Below are positions 56,101 through 64,000 of a stretch of DNA of 64,000 bases, one piece after another. Every line of letters starts with the position of its first letter. Position 1 is the first letter of the stretch. Location: assembly GCF_003144245.1 (NCBI RefSeq), contig NW_020289984.1, positions 186,001 through 250,000 on the forward strand, read 5' to 3'. The notes beneath the pieces are model-generated. The model was not told the origin of the DNA. It did not search any database and was given only the letters and a program-made list of their open reading frames with translations. The translations under genes were made by a program, and so were the position numbers. The DNA is from Jaminaea rosea. Taxonomy: Eukaryota > Basidiomycota > Exobasidiomycetes > Microstromatales.

Positions 56101-57980
56101 CGGCCATGTCTGCAGGTGGAAGCATCTCGCGCCCGTCGTCGCCAAACAAAGGCCCCTCCCTACTTAGGAGAAGGCAGAGTGGATTGCGAGATGCCTTCTC
56201 CGGTACGTGGTCGAGGAGGGGACGATCGCAGACGGCAGACGTCGTCGTCAGCGGGAGTGCTGGCGCAAGCAGCAGCAGTGGCGGCAGCATGAGCGGGAGC
56301 AGCCCGTTTGGCCTTGGTGTCAGCCGCACTTCGCCATCGCAACCTGCCTCGCCGCTGGGGTCGACCTTCGTGCTTGGGGACTCGGGACCATCAGAAATGG
56401 GCGTGGTTCGAGTGGCCTCACCTGAGGACGGTGCAGATTCGACCCAGCAGCCTCCTCGCCCGCCCTCCTCGCTCAAGCGAGCTCTCACTGGCTTGACGGG
56501 GAGGCGGGATCGATCAAAGAGCGTGACGGACATGCGACCTTCTATTGGGCCTCTCGCACAAGCAGAGCCTGCAGCACGATCTGCGTTCGAGAGCTCTGAC
56601 AGGGCAGCGGCTCAACAGCAAGCTCAGACACAACCACGTCCCCCATCCCGCGGTCAGCATCGTCGTCGAACGAGCAGCACATTTGGCAACATGCTCGGCC
56701 TGATGGGCCCACCGCTCGACTCTTTGCGGAGGTCTGGGAGCATTTCGACGGGAAGGTGGGGAGGGTCTCAGTCTGCTAGCGCAAGCAGGAGGGGTAGCGT
56801 GGTAGATGAGCAGCAACAGCAAGTCGCGCCTCAGCAGATGGTCGACACGTTGGCCGCCAGCCGCCTATCTATGTCCTGCATTAGAGATCCTCCGCCAGCT
56901 TCACCATCTTTGGCGGGTACCATGCCCGCCAACTTCGCAGCGCGCAATCGCTCACAGCCTTTCCTTGTCTCGAGGGATGCGCAGCAGCAGCGGCAACAAA
57001 GCGCCAGCGCCAGTGAGGGCTCTCCAAACAGTCGCTCCCCGCAGTCATTCGGACGAGCGGCAACGGATACAGACCTCATTACAGGGCCCATCGTTCCAGC
57101 TCAGGAGGCGCGCAGCTCTCGTCCATCTACACCGCGCTCCACTAGCAGTCCGCTGCAACGACAGGGGCCGGGTAGTAGATTAAGCCAGTTCGGCAGCGAC
57201 TTCCTGCAGGGAATGACGGCTCGCTTCCCAGATTCTTCGTCGTCCTCACTTGCATCTTCGCGCTCGAATCCCGGGTCGAGAAATCACTCTAGGCGGAGCT
57301 CGGCAGCCAGTGTGGGCGAGGTTACCGGAGTCTCTGCGGCGGGCGCACCGACAACAGGACTCACTACGGGCAACGGGACGGTGACTTCTTCTTCGCCCTC
57401 TGGCAGCGGCTCAGGCTCGACGTTTCTTGCGCGTACCTTCAATCAGCAGAGACGGAGCAATCGGCTGTCGGCCTTGTTCTTGCCGCTGACCACGAGCGCG
57501 GGCGCTGGCATCGGTGGTAGAGAAGGTGCCAGCGGTGGCAGCCTCCTGGGATCATCGGCCAACAGCAGTGCAACGAGCGTTGCAGCCGCTCATCAGCAGC
57601 AGAACGGGCTTTCATCAGGGCCTAATTCGCCTCCGATTCCACAGCGCAGAGGCAGCTTGGACCTCAGCGAGACGGCGACTCTCGCCCCTCCCCTGCACCT
57701 GCCCCTTTCGTCGACACGGCTGTCGCCGTCCTCGGCGTCGAACACTGGCCTCGCACCTGGGAAGGAGTTTGGCCTCCCTTCCCCGCTTGCGGAGCAAGAG
57801 GAGACTGAGAATCCTTTCAATTCGATAGCGTTCCCACAGGGAAAAGAGGGCGAGGACGAAGAGGTGCAGGGTGAGAAAGGGCAGGAGCAGGGCGAGACGC
57901 GACATGAGGAGAAGACTGAGCACGGCGCGACAGCAGGAACGACGGACGTGGGAGAGGAACAGTCATGCGCGGCAGCCTAG
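53130..57980 (+). CDS. Rho guanine-nucleotide exchange factor (DH-PH domains)
   Basis: Single exon, about 1616 residues from the first in-frame ATG (MDDDDNAEAST). The first ~300 residues are Ser/Pro-rich. The DH domain starts near residue 310 with RRYHALVELVETEQSYARDLSAL, contains a Ser-rich insertion around 465-515, and resumes with FADLLIKPIQRLCLYPLVLHTLLKHT, the hallmark helix. A PH domain follows near residues 610-720 (LRFRFLGLFLYNEGLLMVKV ... FELAASSSRERALWVEKLM). The remaining ~900 residues are Ser/Gly/Gln-rich with basic stretches and look disordered. DH-PH proteins activate Rho, Rac or Cdc42 GTPases in polarity and morphogenesis; the target GTPase cannot be read from sequence. An upstream exon extending the N-terminus cannot be excluded. 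Confidence 0.88.
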   Translation: MDDDDNAEASTSRTMPSQPPGTIKDLPAFSDVLRSSSPSLASPEEVFFTPRAGSPFFPTSMSALPATASKVSHRDPSSSSSSRSISPSNLLRKPIYDVNSTAPSRRSTDPEAQSDSSESSSKTETASIATITQSQRDKPLPPSPLSIEAMSSPPPADETVTERLTQSRGLAPALATLDLSAAASTAPSLLPARLRQGLIEEGLSEVAATTEQELMVGRTEPEVASALAAVDALAAVDMTDRQASSSSDISRTPSTSTTGSITTQSQISTETSPSTVSSEAADDLKTVRPDSNDQTPPNLLSEKDLQSKLRRYHALVELVETEQSYARDLSALVHVYMDSLHLQQYFEDHPARIEVVVRNSPELAQLHAEVAMDLERILDENCIGPGDVGSESDKAVSPGVDAAIVAVGSYFAKLDGRLVLYQEFCARHAEALAVIREAEKRHNGEDFAAFERLCGNILRSRPSPSRNASVTDLSRQYHSRSGSSTPARAVTPLPSGLSPMTPATASADGSASSDSTFSARPSGRLTFADLLIKPIQRLCLYPLVLHTLLKHTGAEDGGRDELEAALVTVKRVADEVDAAGRQREQMLLAELIASRVEAHAIITKPLLASMGFVSLSGTLDVLYHHATFSPLTAPLRFRFLGLFLYNEGLLMVKVRKGGAYDPLHWFPLRDAEISSVEEDEGVLPHAFRLSVKGQHHFELAASSSRERALWVEKLMAAMAADSLEATTTLAEAKGSSFPSNLPCLRDPSLSSASDAKRDPLSEFLAQQSASANSSEVLVRYATLPQRAVIDRGMIFSDSILGARAITQQDGTFTPGGSITKSSAGSTNTTPGATTPVAGLTAWPASASASSTSSLSAAVGAAMGLARVAKRTSRQSINANVFEMAAHQHVAAEEQRIAAATRAEELEAAAAAVASSNTARRTGRPTLRPQSMILAFGSSSNANSPNSTAPTAQSLQFPFTSTSGSDVVLDSPPTTPFAHLSQQSSEGSATGTAMSAGGSISRPSSPNKGPSLLRRRQSGLRDAFSGTWSRRGRSQTADVVVSGSAGASSSSGGSMSGSSPFGLGVSRTSPSQPASPLGSTFVLGDSGPSEMGVVRVASPEDGADSTQQPPRPPSSLKRALTGLTGRRDRSKSVTDMRPSIGPLAQAEPAARSAFESSDRAAAQQQAQTQPRPPSRGQHRRRTSSTFGNMLGLMGPPLDSLRRSGSISTGRWGGSQSASASRRGSVVDEQQQQVAPQQMVDTLAASRLSMSCIRDPPPASPSLAGTMPANFAARNRSQPFLVSRDAQQQRQQSASASEGSPNSRSPQSFGRAATDTDLITGPIVPAQEARSSRPSTPRSTSSPLQRQGPGSRLSQFGSDFLQGMTARFPDSSSSSLASSRSNPGSRNHSRRSSAASVGEVTGVSAAGAPTTGLTTGNGTVTSSSPSGSGSGSTFLARTFNQQRRSNRLSALFLPLTTSAGAGIGGREGASGGSLLGSSANSSATSVAAAHQQQNGLSSGPNSPPIPQRRGSLDLSETATLAPPLHLPLSSTRLSPSSASNTGLAPGKEFGLPSPLAEQEETENPFNSIAFPQGKEGEDEEVQGEKGQEQGETRHEEKTEHGATAGTTDVGEEQSCAAA

Positions 57981-58279
57981 CGATTCTCAGCGACACAGGT
58001 GAGATCAGCAAGGTGCGCCCGAAGGTTGCGGCGGCACCGCTTCCGAACACGAATCACTTCCCTACCCACCCAAGACTTGTACAAAGAACATTTGCTACCC
58101 CACCCACCCCCTGCCCCTCTCTACTGCGGCATTGCCTGCTTCCATCCATTGCGAACATTTTCTCGACGATTGCGCTCGACACGAAGGACGTACTGTATCA
58201 TCATTCTCATCATCATAATCATAATCATTAGCGCCGCATTCGTGAAATGCTTTTACACGACGTCTCACCGTCGTAGCGA

Positions 58280-60598
58280 TCAAAATCGGCCGCCCAGACT
58301 TCTCGCAGCTTCAGAAGCGCTGATTCGACCTCTACCTCCTCGCCCAGCTGCGCCTCCTCCTCGCCCAGGTGGGCCGCTACGGGGCGTAGTCCCGAATGTA
58401 GAGATGGGTGGGGGAGTGGAATCGGCGTCTGCCCTTCTCTCGGACTGTGGCAGGGCGGAGACACTGTTGCTCATTCCTGCTCCGCTATTAAGGAACGGGT
58501 TCGGCCGCCCGCCGCTGAAGCGAGATGTGTTCAGCCCACCTTGCCCGCCTTGATGGGCACTAAAGCCACTAGGCTGCTCGTCCTGAGACGAGGGCTGGGG
58601 CAGGAACATGCTCTGCGTAGCGGTCGGTGCGGGTGGAGAGGTGGGACGCTGCTGAGTCGCTGGGGAGGGCGGGGATGGAGACAGCGGGCGCGGCTGTCCG
58701 GCTGCGAATGAGGTCGGCGGGCGCTGCTGCTCAATGCTGTGACGAGGAGACGTGTATGGCGACTCGGTGCTCCTTCTGGGCGCTGGTGTGTCCGCAAAGG
58801 ACTCTTGCTGCGCATGCTGCTCCTCGGATTGCGGGGCAGGAGCACCTCGAGAAAAGTCGCGATTGCTCGACACCGTGGCGGGCGCTGGTGTTGACGATGG
58901 CGGTGGGGAGCTTCCAGCCACCGAGGACGATGGATGTCCAACCAGCGCTTCGTCCGCCTCCTCCCCCTCCCCCTCCTCGTCTCCGGGCAGAACCCCGCCC
59001 TTTCCAGCCTTCTCCACCTTTTCTCCCCTTAATTCCCCCCTCACCCTCCTCAACACGTCCATCTCCCTTCTCAAGCTCCTCACCATTCCCCTCGCATGCT
59101 CCTGCAAGCTCTGCTTTACATCAGCATGCGCAGATCGACTGTGTGCGCGCAGAGACTCATGCATCTGACCCGAGAGATCGCCCAATAATTGCCGCAGGTG
59201 GGCAGCATAGCGTGCGGAATCGGCAAAGTCGTCGATTGCGACTTCGATGCGATCGCGCGTGATGAGGTGAGAGTTGGAGGAACCTGAACCATGATGTGCA
59301 GCTTGAGAGCCCATCTTGATTTTCAAAGATTCGACGTCGCGCTTCTTGACTAGAGCGCGTTTAGAGGCTTCGTAATGCTCTTCGACGAGCGCATTGCGCG
59401 CGAGTAATGCTTCCTTGGCCGCTCGAGCATTCTTTCCCTGGTAGGCTAGCTGGTAGAGAAGGGTCAAGCCTTCTGTCTGGCAAGAGGAGCGCGTCACTGC
59501 GTCCAATGGACCAGCGAGAGCTTTTGCTAATGTCTCCAAGTGGGAGGGCAGGCCAGCACCGGCGCAGAGTGGTCGAGTGGCCTCTACGCCCGCCCAGGTG
59601 TGCAATGAGTTGCAGAGGGCTGCGGTTGACGTTGAGAGGCGTGAGGTGCGGGCGGCAACGCAATTCTGGCCCTTTTGAGCTGCGGTACTGAATTGGAGCT
59701 CGAGACGTGTGACTTCCATGCGAGCTGACACGAGGTCCTCGTCATCATCGTGTACGTTGCGCGAGAGGGAGAGGCCTTTGCCGCCTGTCCCTGTGGACGA
59801 GGACGAGCTCTTGCCTCCGCCTAGAGAGATGCCGAAGAAGCTGCTACCACCGCTCGAGCTACTGCCGTTGCTAGTTGTCCCTCCGCCACCTACTGTCGTG
59901 CCGACGACTCCACTGGGTAAGCCCAGCCCTACGCCAACATCAATCGTCATGCCTCCACCAGCGGCGGCTGCCCTATCATGCGCCTGTTGCGCCATTAGTG
60001 CATGCCATCGTTTGGCAACGAGAGGCATCGCGCCGCCATCTTCCATTGGCTCTAGTGGGTGATAGCTATAGTCTGCCTCGACAAAGTTGCGCGTCTCGGC
60101 GTGATCTCTATGCGCCGGCTCCGCAACGAGGCGTTGCAACCAGCGCGAGAGATGAAAGCAGAGCAGCCTTCCCTCTGGTAGCGAGGTGGGATGGACAGAG
60201 GCATCATTGCCAATGGTGGCGAGCAGTCCAGGAGTGGGGAGTGGTAAGGCGGCGAGGATATGAGTGGGGACGTGCACTGATAGGGAGAGGGCGAAGAGTG
60301 CTAGCTCGCGGAGAGTGCGGGTGAAGGGTGGGTAATGGGAGCGACGATATGCTGGGAGATTTGTGCTGGCCTCGAGCTGGACGCAGAGGTCCCTGCTGCG
60401 CTTCTGAAGAGAGAGGACGCGGATGCGAAGGTGAGGCGGAGGACGTGGAGGTTGCGGAGGAGCAGGCGTTGATGAGGAAGAGGGGCCACGCTCCATTGTA
60501 TGCGTCGTGGCAGGGCGTGGTTGGTGTCGCACGGGCGCAGATGGGCGTGGTTGTAGGCCACCATCACTGCTTCCGCCGCCGCCAATGACTGCCTCCAT
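58280..60598 (-). CDS. Putative PX/BAR-type sorting nexin
   Basis: Single exon, 772 residues from ATG (MEAVIGGGGSSDGG). After a Pro-rich N-terminus, HLRIRVLSLQKRSRDLCVQLEASTNL with YPPFTRTLRELALFALSL resembles a diverged PX phosphoinositide-binding domain, followed by TRNFVEADYSY. A helical region covering about residues 275-580 (RMEVTRLELQFSTAAQKGQN, EALLARNALVEEHYEASKRAL, RDRIEVAIDDFADSARYAAH, MVRSLRREMDVLRRVRGEL) resembles a BAR-type bundle. The C-terminal 180 residues are Pro/Ser-rich. A role in endosomal membrane sorting is inferred; the PX signature is weak, so another lipid-binding or coiled-coil family is possible. It is divergent from the reductase gene, 226 bp apart. Confidence 0.72.
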   Translation of the reverse strand: MEAVIGGGGSSDGGLQPRPSAPVRHQPRPATTHTMERGPSSSSTPAPPQPPRPPPHLRIRVLSLQKRSRDLCVQLEASTNLPAYRRSHYPPFTRTLRELALFALSLSVHVPTHILAALPLPTPGLLATIGNDASVHPTSLPEGRLLCFHLSRWLQRLVAEPAHRDHAETRNFVEADYSYHPLEPMEDGGAMPLVAKRWHALMAQQAHDRAAAAGGGMTIDVGVGLGLPSGVVGTTVGGGGTTSNGSSSSGGSSFFGISLGGGKSSSSSTGTGGKGLSLSRNVHDDDEDLVSARMEVTRLELQFSTAAQKGQNCVAARTSRLSTSTAALCNSLHTWAGVEATRPLCAGAGLPSHLETLAKALAGPLDAVTRSSCQTEGLTLLYQLAYQGKNARAAKEALLARNALVEEHYEASKRALVKKRDVESLKIKMGSQAAHHGSGSSNSHLITRDRIEVAIDDFADSARYAAHLRQLLGDLSGQMHESLRAHSRSAHADVKQSLQEHARGMVRSLRREMDVLRRVRGELRGEKVEKAGKGGVLPGDEEGEGEEADEALVGHPSSSVAGSSPPPSSTPAPATVSSNRDFSRGAPAPQSEEQHAQQESFADTPAPRRSTESPYTSPRHSIEQQRPPTSFAAGQPRPLSPSPPSPATQQRPTSPPAPTATQSMFLPQPSSQDEQPSGFSAHQGGQGGLNTSRFSGGRPNPFLNSGAGMSNSVSALPQSERRADADSTPPPISTFGTTPRSGPPGRGGGAAGRGGRGRISASEAARSLGGRF

Positions 60599-60824
60599 GC
60601 CGGTCGAGGTGCGGTGAAGCAGGGGAGGGCAAATGTGTGGAAAGCGAGTAAAGGCTCTTTGAATGCGAGGCGAGGCGGTTCCACTGAGCGCGGGCCACGA
60701 CAAAGCCACGTGGCGCCCGACTCCACCCCCGCACTTAACTCCGGATGTCGGCACAGGACGCCGGCTCGAGAGTACGTCTTTCTCTTGAATCCACTTCAAT
60801 CAACAGCCTCCCAAGCTAGCTGTC

Positions 60825-62057
60825 ATGTCTCCACCGTGAGCATAAGGCTACGCATTGCCCGTCACTAGCAGAGGAACTGACCACCTCCCTCCTCGCCCCG
60901 ACAGCACCCAAGGTCAGTTCCTCCGTCTGCACGCTCCCCCCGAAGGGAGCCCCCGCGGTACCCGAGGAACTGCAAAGGTCGAAACGCTCCCCCTCACGCC
61001 TCCCTCCAAAGACAAGGATCTCGTCCTCTTCAAAGTCCTCGCTGCAGGCTTCAATCGTCGCGATGAATGGTCGATGCAAGGCGCCTACCCAGGCTTGACC
61101 TACCCTTCGACGCTAGGCTGCGATGCGTGTGGATTCGTCGTTGGGGAGGAGAAACAGCGCTACCTCGTCGTTCCCACTCGCGGCTGGTCAAAGGACACGC
61201 GAGGACCAGAAGCGGATGTGCCCGGCTCTGATGGACAGAAAGCTGGTAATGCGCTGGGAGGTAAAGGATTTGGGCTATTGGGTGGGACGCGCCAGACGGG
61301 CGGCGTCGGCTGCTTTGCCGAGTACATGACAGTAGAGCGATCCCAACTTGTGCCTGTGCCTGACCACCTCTCGGACGAGGAAGCCGCAGCCTTGCCCTGC
61401 GCAGCCGTAACAGCCTACCGCGCCTTGTTCACCAAGGCGCGTGTCGAGCCAGGCCACAATGTCCTCATCACGGGTATCGGTGGAGGGGTGGCCCTCCTCG
61501 CCCTTCGCCTCGCTCTAGCACGAGGTGCAAACGTATACGTGACCGGCGGATCGCAGCCGAAGCTGGATCACGCCCTCAAAGTGGGCGCAAAGGCAGGAGC
61601 AATCTACAAAGATGCCAAGGCATGGCCAGAAGCGATCAAGCAGTCCCTCCCCAAGGACCGTCCTTACCTGGACGCAGTCATCGACTCGGCTGGCGGGGCC
61701 ATTTGCGCTCAAGCGCTCAAGGCCGGGCTTCGACCTGGTGGGTCTGTCGTCGTCTTTGGCATGACTGCAACGCCCAAGGTAGACTTTACCATGCGTGAGG
61801 TGCTGCAGAACGTAGACCTGTGCGGCTCGACGATGGGATCTGAAGAGGAGTTCCGTAGGTGCATCAGATTCATTGGCGAAAAGGGCGTCAAGCCAGATGT
61901 GGACACGGTGCTGTGGGGTGGGCTGGAAGAAGCCCGCGACAAGGGATTCGAGATGCTGGCTGATGCCGAGAAGAGGGCGCGCGGCGGCAAGGTGGTTTGT
62001 CGTGTGGCCCCCAAGGAGGAGGGAAAGAGTGGTGGGCCAGAGGAGAGCAAGCTGTAG
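60825..62057 (+). CDS. Zinc-type medium-chain dehydrogenase/quinone reductase family, ends in SKL
   Basis: Two exons: an 11-nt first exon (60825-60835, MSPP) and 60905-62057, joined by a 69-bp GT-AG intron, giving 387 residues. The first exon supplies the only ATG near the conserved start TQGQFLRLHAPPEG. The fold is shown by VLAAGFNRRDEWSMQG, STLGCDACGFVV, the proton-relay-like region CFAEYMTVERSQLVPVPDHLSDEEAAALPCAAVTAYRAL and the NAD(P)-binding loop VLITGIGGGVALLAL. The Zn-ADH cysteine lobe is absent, as in the YogA/quinone-reductase-like branch. The last residues ESKL form a canonical peroxisomal targeting signal type 1. A 15-bp tandem repeat overlaps the stop. Substrate unknown. Confidence 0.9.
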
Positions 62058-62083
62058 GCGGGCAAGCTGTAGGTGGGCAAGCG
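62047..62083. repeat. 15-bp tandem repeat across the reductase stop codon
   Basis: Unit GCAAGCTGTAGGYGG occurs twice in full and once in part. The first copy contains the last Lys and Leu codons and the TAG stop of the reductase; the second duplicates them in frame. Confidence 0.85.
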
Positions 62084-62129
62084 ATATGTATTGGGGTCGC
62101 AAGGAATGTACAAAGAAAGTCTCGCCGTG

Positions 62130-64000
62130 CTACATGAACTGCAGCGCCGCAGCCAACTTATCCGCAGGATCGTCATCGAGCCTCGCCATTTCAATCTCAC
62201 TCAGGAGCTTCTTGATCCCCACCGTCTTGGCTGGCGCACCCGACTCGTCGAGTGCTGCTCCCTCCTCGCCGTCATCCCTGCTGCTCCTCAAGCCTACATG
62301 CGAGAGCAGTTGCACGCAGCGCTGGTGAGCGCGTTCGTCGCCGTTGAAGAGGTCGACCTCGCGCAGGACGTGCTCCACTGAGCGCACTGAGGAGATGGCA
62401 GGGACGCGCATCTCGGCGAGGAAAGCCTGCTGCAGATCCATGTCCTGGAGCATCGCCCGGTTGCTCGTGGTGGCGAGGACAAGAAGGCGGCGACCCTTGG
62501 GTGGGCGCTTTCCCAGCAGCACGCTCAGCGCCTGCAGAACACCGTTCGAGAATCGCGGGCCGATGGGCACCCACTCGACGAGCTTCTCTACAGAATCGAC
62601 GACGATGCAGCTGAGCGGCGACTTGTACGAGTCGTTGAAGACCTTGTTGAGGTGCGCAATCTTGGCGGGCTCGCTCAACCCCACCATGTTCTCGGGCGAG
62701 ACGAGCTTGACAAAGGGGAATTGCGACGACATGGCCATCGTAGCGGCGAGGGCCGTCTTACCTGACCCGGGCGGGCCGTGCAGGAGAGCGGTGACGAGAG
62801 GTGTGCGAGTCGAGGTGCGCACCTGCTCGACGCGCAGAGCGCCATCGCGAAGGATGACGTCGATGTGGGGCGCGAAACGCATGATGCCGTTCTGAACGAC
62901 TTGTTGCAGCTCTTCTTCTGATACACCGAATGCAGGCTGAACCTCGTCAAGGGCTTGGAGGAAGTCGTCGCGGTTGACGCGCATGTTCTCGACATCGTCT
63001 GAGATGCCAGCCATTGTACCCACCTTGACGTGGCGTGAGAATGCGAATGATGTGGCGCTTTTGACCAGACCGGCGATTTCAGCGCCAGAGAAGTTCTTGG
63101 TGGCCGCAGCGAGCTCATCAAGGTCAACGTCATCGTCCATGACGCCGTTGGTGCGCATCTTGTTCGTCTGGATGGAGATGATCTGGCGACGGCCGTGTTC
63201 GTCGGGAAGGTTGATCTCCATGTGTACTTCGAGTCGACCCGGTCGGAGCAGCGCTTCGTCGATCATGTCGAGACGATTGGTCATTCCGATGAGCAGGATG
63301 TTGTTGAGCTGGTCCACGCCGTCCATCTTGGAGAGGAGCTGATTGACGACGGAGTCGCCGACGCCCGTCCCGCCACCCGTCGAACCACGCTGCTTGCAGA
63401 TTGCGTCGAGCTCGTCGAAGATGAGGATGTGCAGGCCAGACTCGTCGCCCTTTTCCTTGTACTCCTTTTCTGCGTCTGCAAAGAGTTTGCGGATGTTCTC
63501 CTCGCTCGCTCCGACGTACTTGTTGAGAATCTCTGGACCATTGATGATCTTGGGCTCGCGAGCGTTGAGCATCTTGCCGATTTGGCGGGCCATGAGCGTT
63601 TTACCCGTGCCCGGTGGACCGTAGAGGAGGATACCCTTGACGTGCTGGATGCCGAGCTTGTCGACCAGGGCTGGCGGGAAGATGCGCGAGGCAAAGGCAC
63701 GACGAAAGATGGCGCTGAATTCGTCGTCGAGACCGCCGATGCCCATGTCCTCGAACTTGAAGTTGGCTTGAAGGATGGCATTGGGAGGGGCCTTTTTGCC
63801 GCTGGCCTTCAGTTTGATCTGACTGTCCTTGGCCTTGTTGAAGTTGACGTCAGTTTGAGCGATCAGTATGCCCTGGCGCGAGAAAGAGGGGGCTGAGTGT
63901 CAGCACCGCAATGGGATCGTCTGGAGTCACGCCGCGTCGCGCACCTTGTCCATGCCAGTAGGGGGGCCGCTCGCTCCACCCTTTGCATCAATTTGCCCGG
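62130..64000 (-). CDS. SEC18: Vesicular-fusion ATPase Sec18/NSF (5' part outside the window)
   Basis: The visible part comprises 63945-64000 (running off the window) and 63872-62130, separated by a 72-bp intron, phase 0; about 599 residues are seen. GILIAQTDVNF ends the N-domain. D1 AAA+ domain: GLDDEFSAIFRRAFASR, Walker A GPPGTGKT, Walker B ILIFDELDAI, and SRH region MTNRLDMIDEALLRPGRLE. D2: GPPGSGKT, IVVDSVEKLVEWVPIGPRFSN. The order and the VPIGPRFSN motif are specific to NSF. The hexamer with alpha-SNAP (Sec17) disassembles SNARE complexes after membrane fusion. The N-terminal SNAP-binding domain is largely missing only because of the window edge. Confidence 0.98.

Noticed and set aside
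60599-60799. Upstream extension of the PX-type protein
   Set aside because: Starts at TTG; the first ATG is at 60598.

Overview
This is a gene-dense nuclear segment of a fungus. Short GT-AG introns (about 65-95 bp), GC-rich codon use, serine- and alanine-rich low-complexity proteins and tandem arrays of small secreted proteins suggest a basidiomycete, most likely a plant-associated Ustilaginomycotina (smut or Exobasidiomycetes type). That placement is inference; no marker gene here settles it. I see no rRNA, tRNA, CRISPR array, retroelement or DNA transposon. The window holds 33 supportable protein-coding genes, one cut by the right edge (SEC18).

Layout. 0.1-11.7 kb: TatD-type hydrolase, a membrane-anchored GH30 glycosidase, an unrecognised protein, the SMC5 chromosome-maintenance ATPase and an LtrA-family membrane protein. 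12.2-14.7 kb: three tandem paralogues of a small secreted four-cysteine protein. 14.9-29.8 kb: dienoyl-CoA isomerase-like protein, a Q/S-rich protein, UDP-glucose pyrophosphorylase, RRP7, mitoribosomal protein mL41, isopropylmalate isomerase LEU1 and a cation/Ca2+ exchanger. 30.1-37.5 kb: eight consecutive minus-strand paralogues of a second small secreted family (eight conserved cysteines, three exons). 37.9-64 kb: coiled-coil protein, nicotinamidase, PIN-domain protein, D-2-hydroxyglutarate dehydrogenase, NOB1, a long coiled-coil protein with a CC1-box-like motif, a RhoGEF (DH-PH), a PX-type sorting-nexin candidate, a medium-chain reductase ending in SKL, and SEC18/NSF.

How the parts relate. 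Most of the window is housekeeping: DNA repair (SMC5), ribosome biogenesis (RRP7, NOB1, mL41), metabolism (LEU1, UGP1, PNC1, D2HGDH, beta-oxidation) and membrane traffic (SEC18, PX protein, RhoGEF). Two islands of tandemly duplicated secreted proteins sit between these conserved genes. Within each island intron positions and phases are conserved while the mature protein diverges, which is the usual layout of candidate host-interaction effectors or cell-wall proteins. I do not recognise either family and regard these two islands, especially the eight-gene array, as the most novel content. Exon structures were worked out by hand from splice signals, frame and family conservation; junctions I consider uncertain are flagged.
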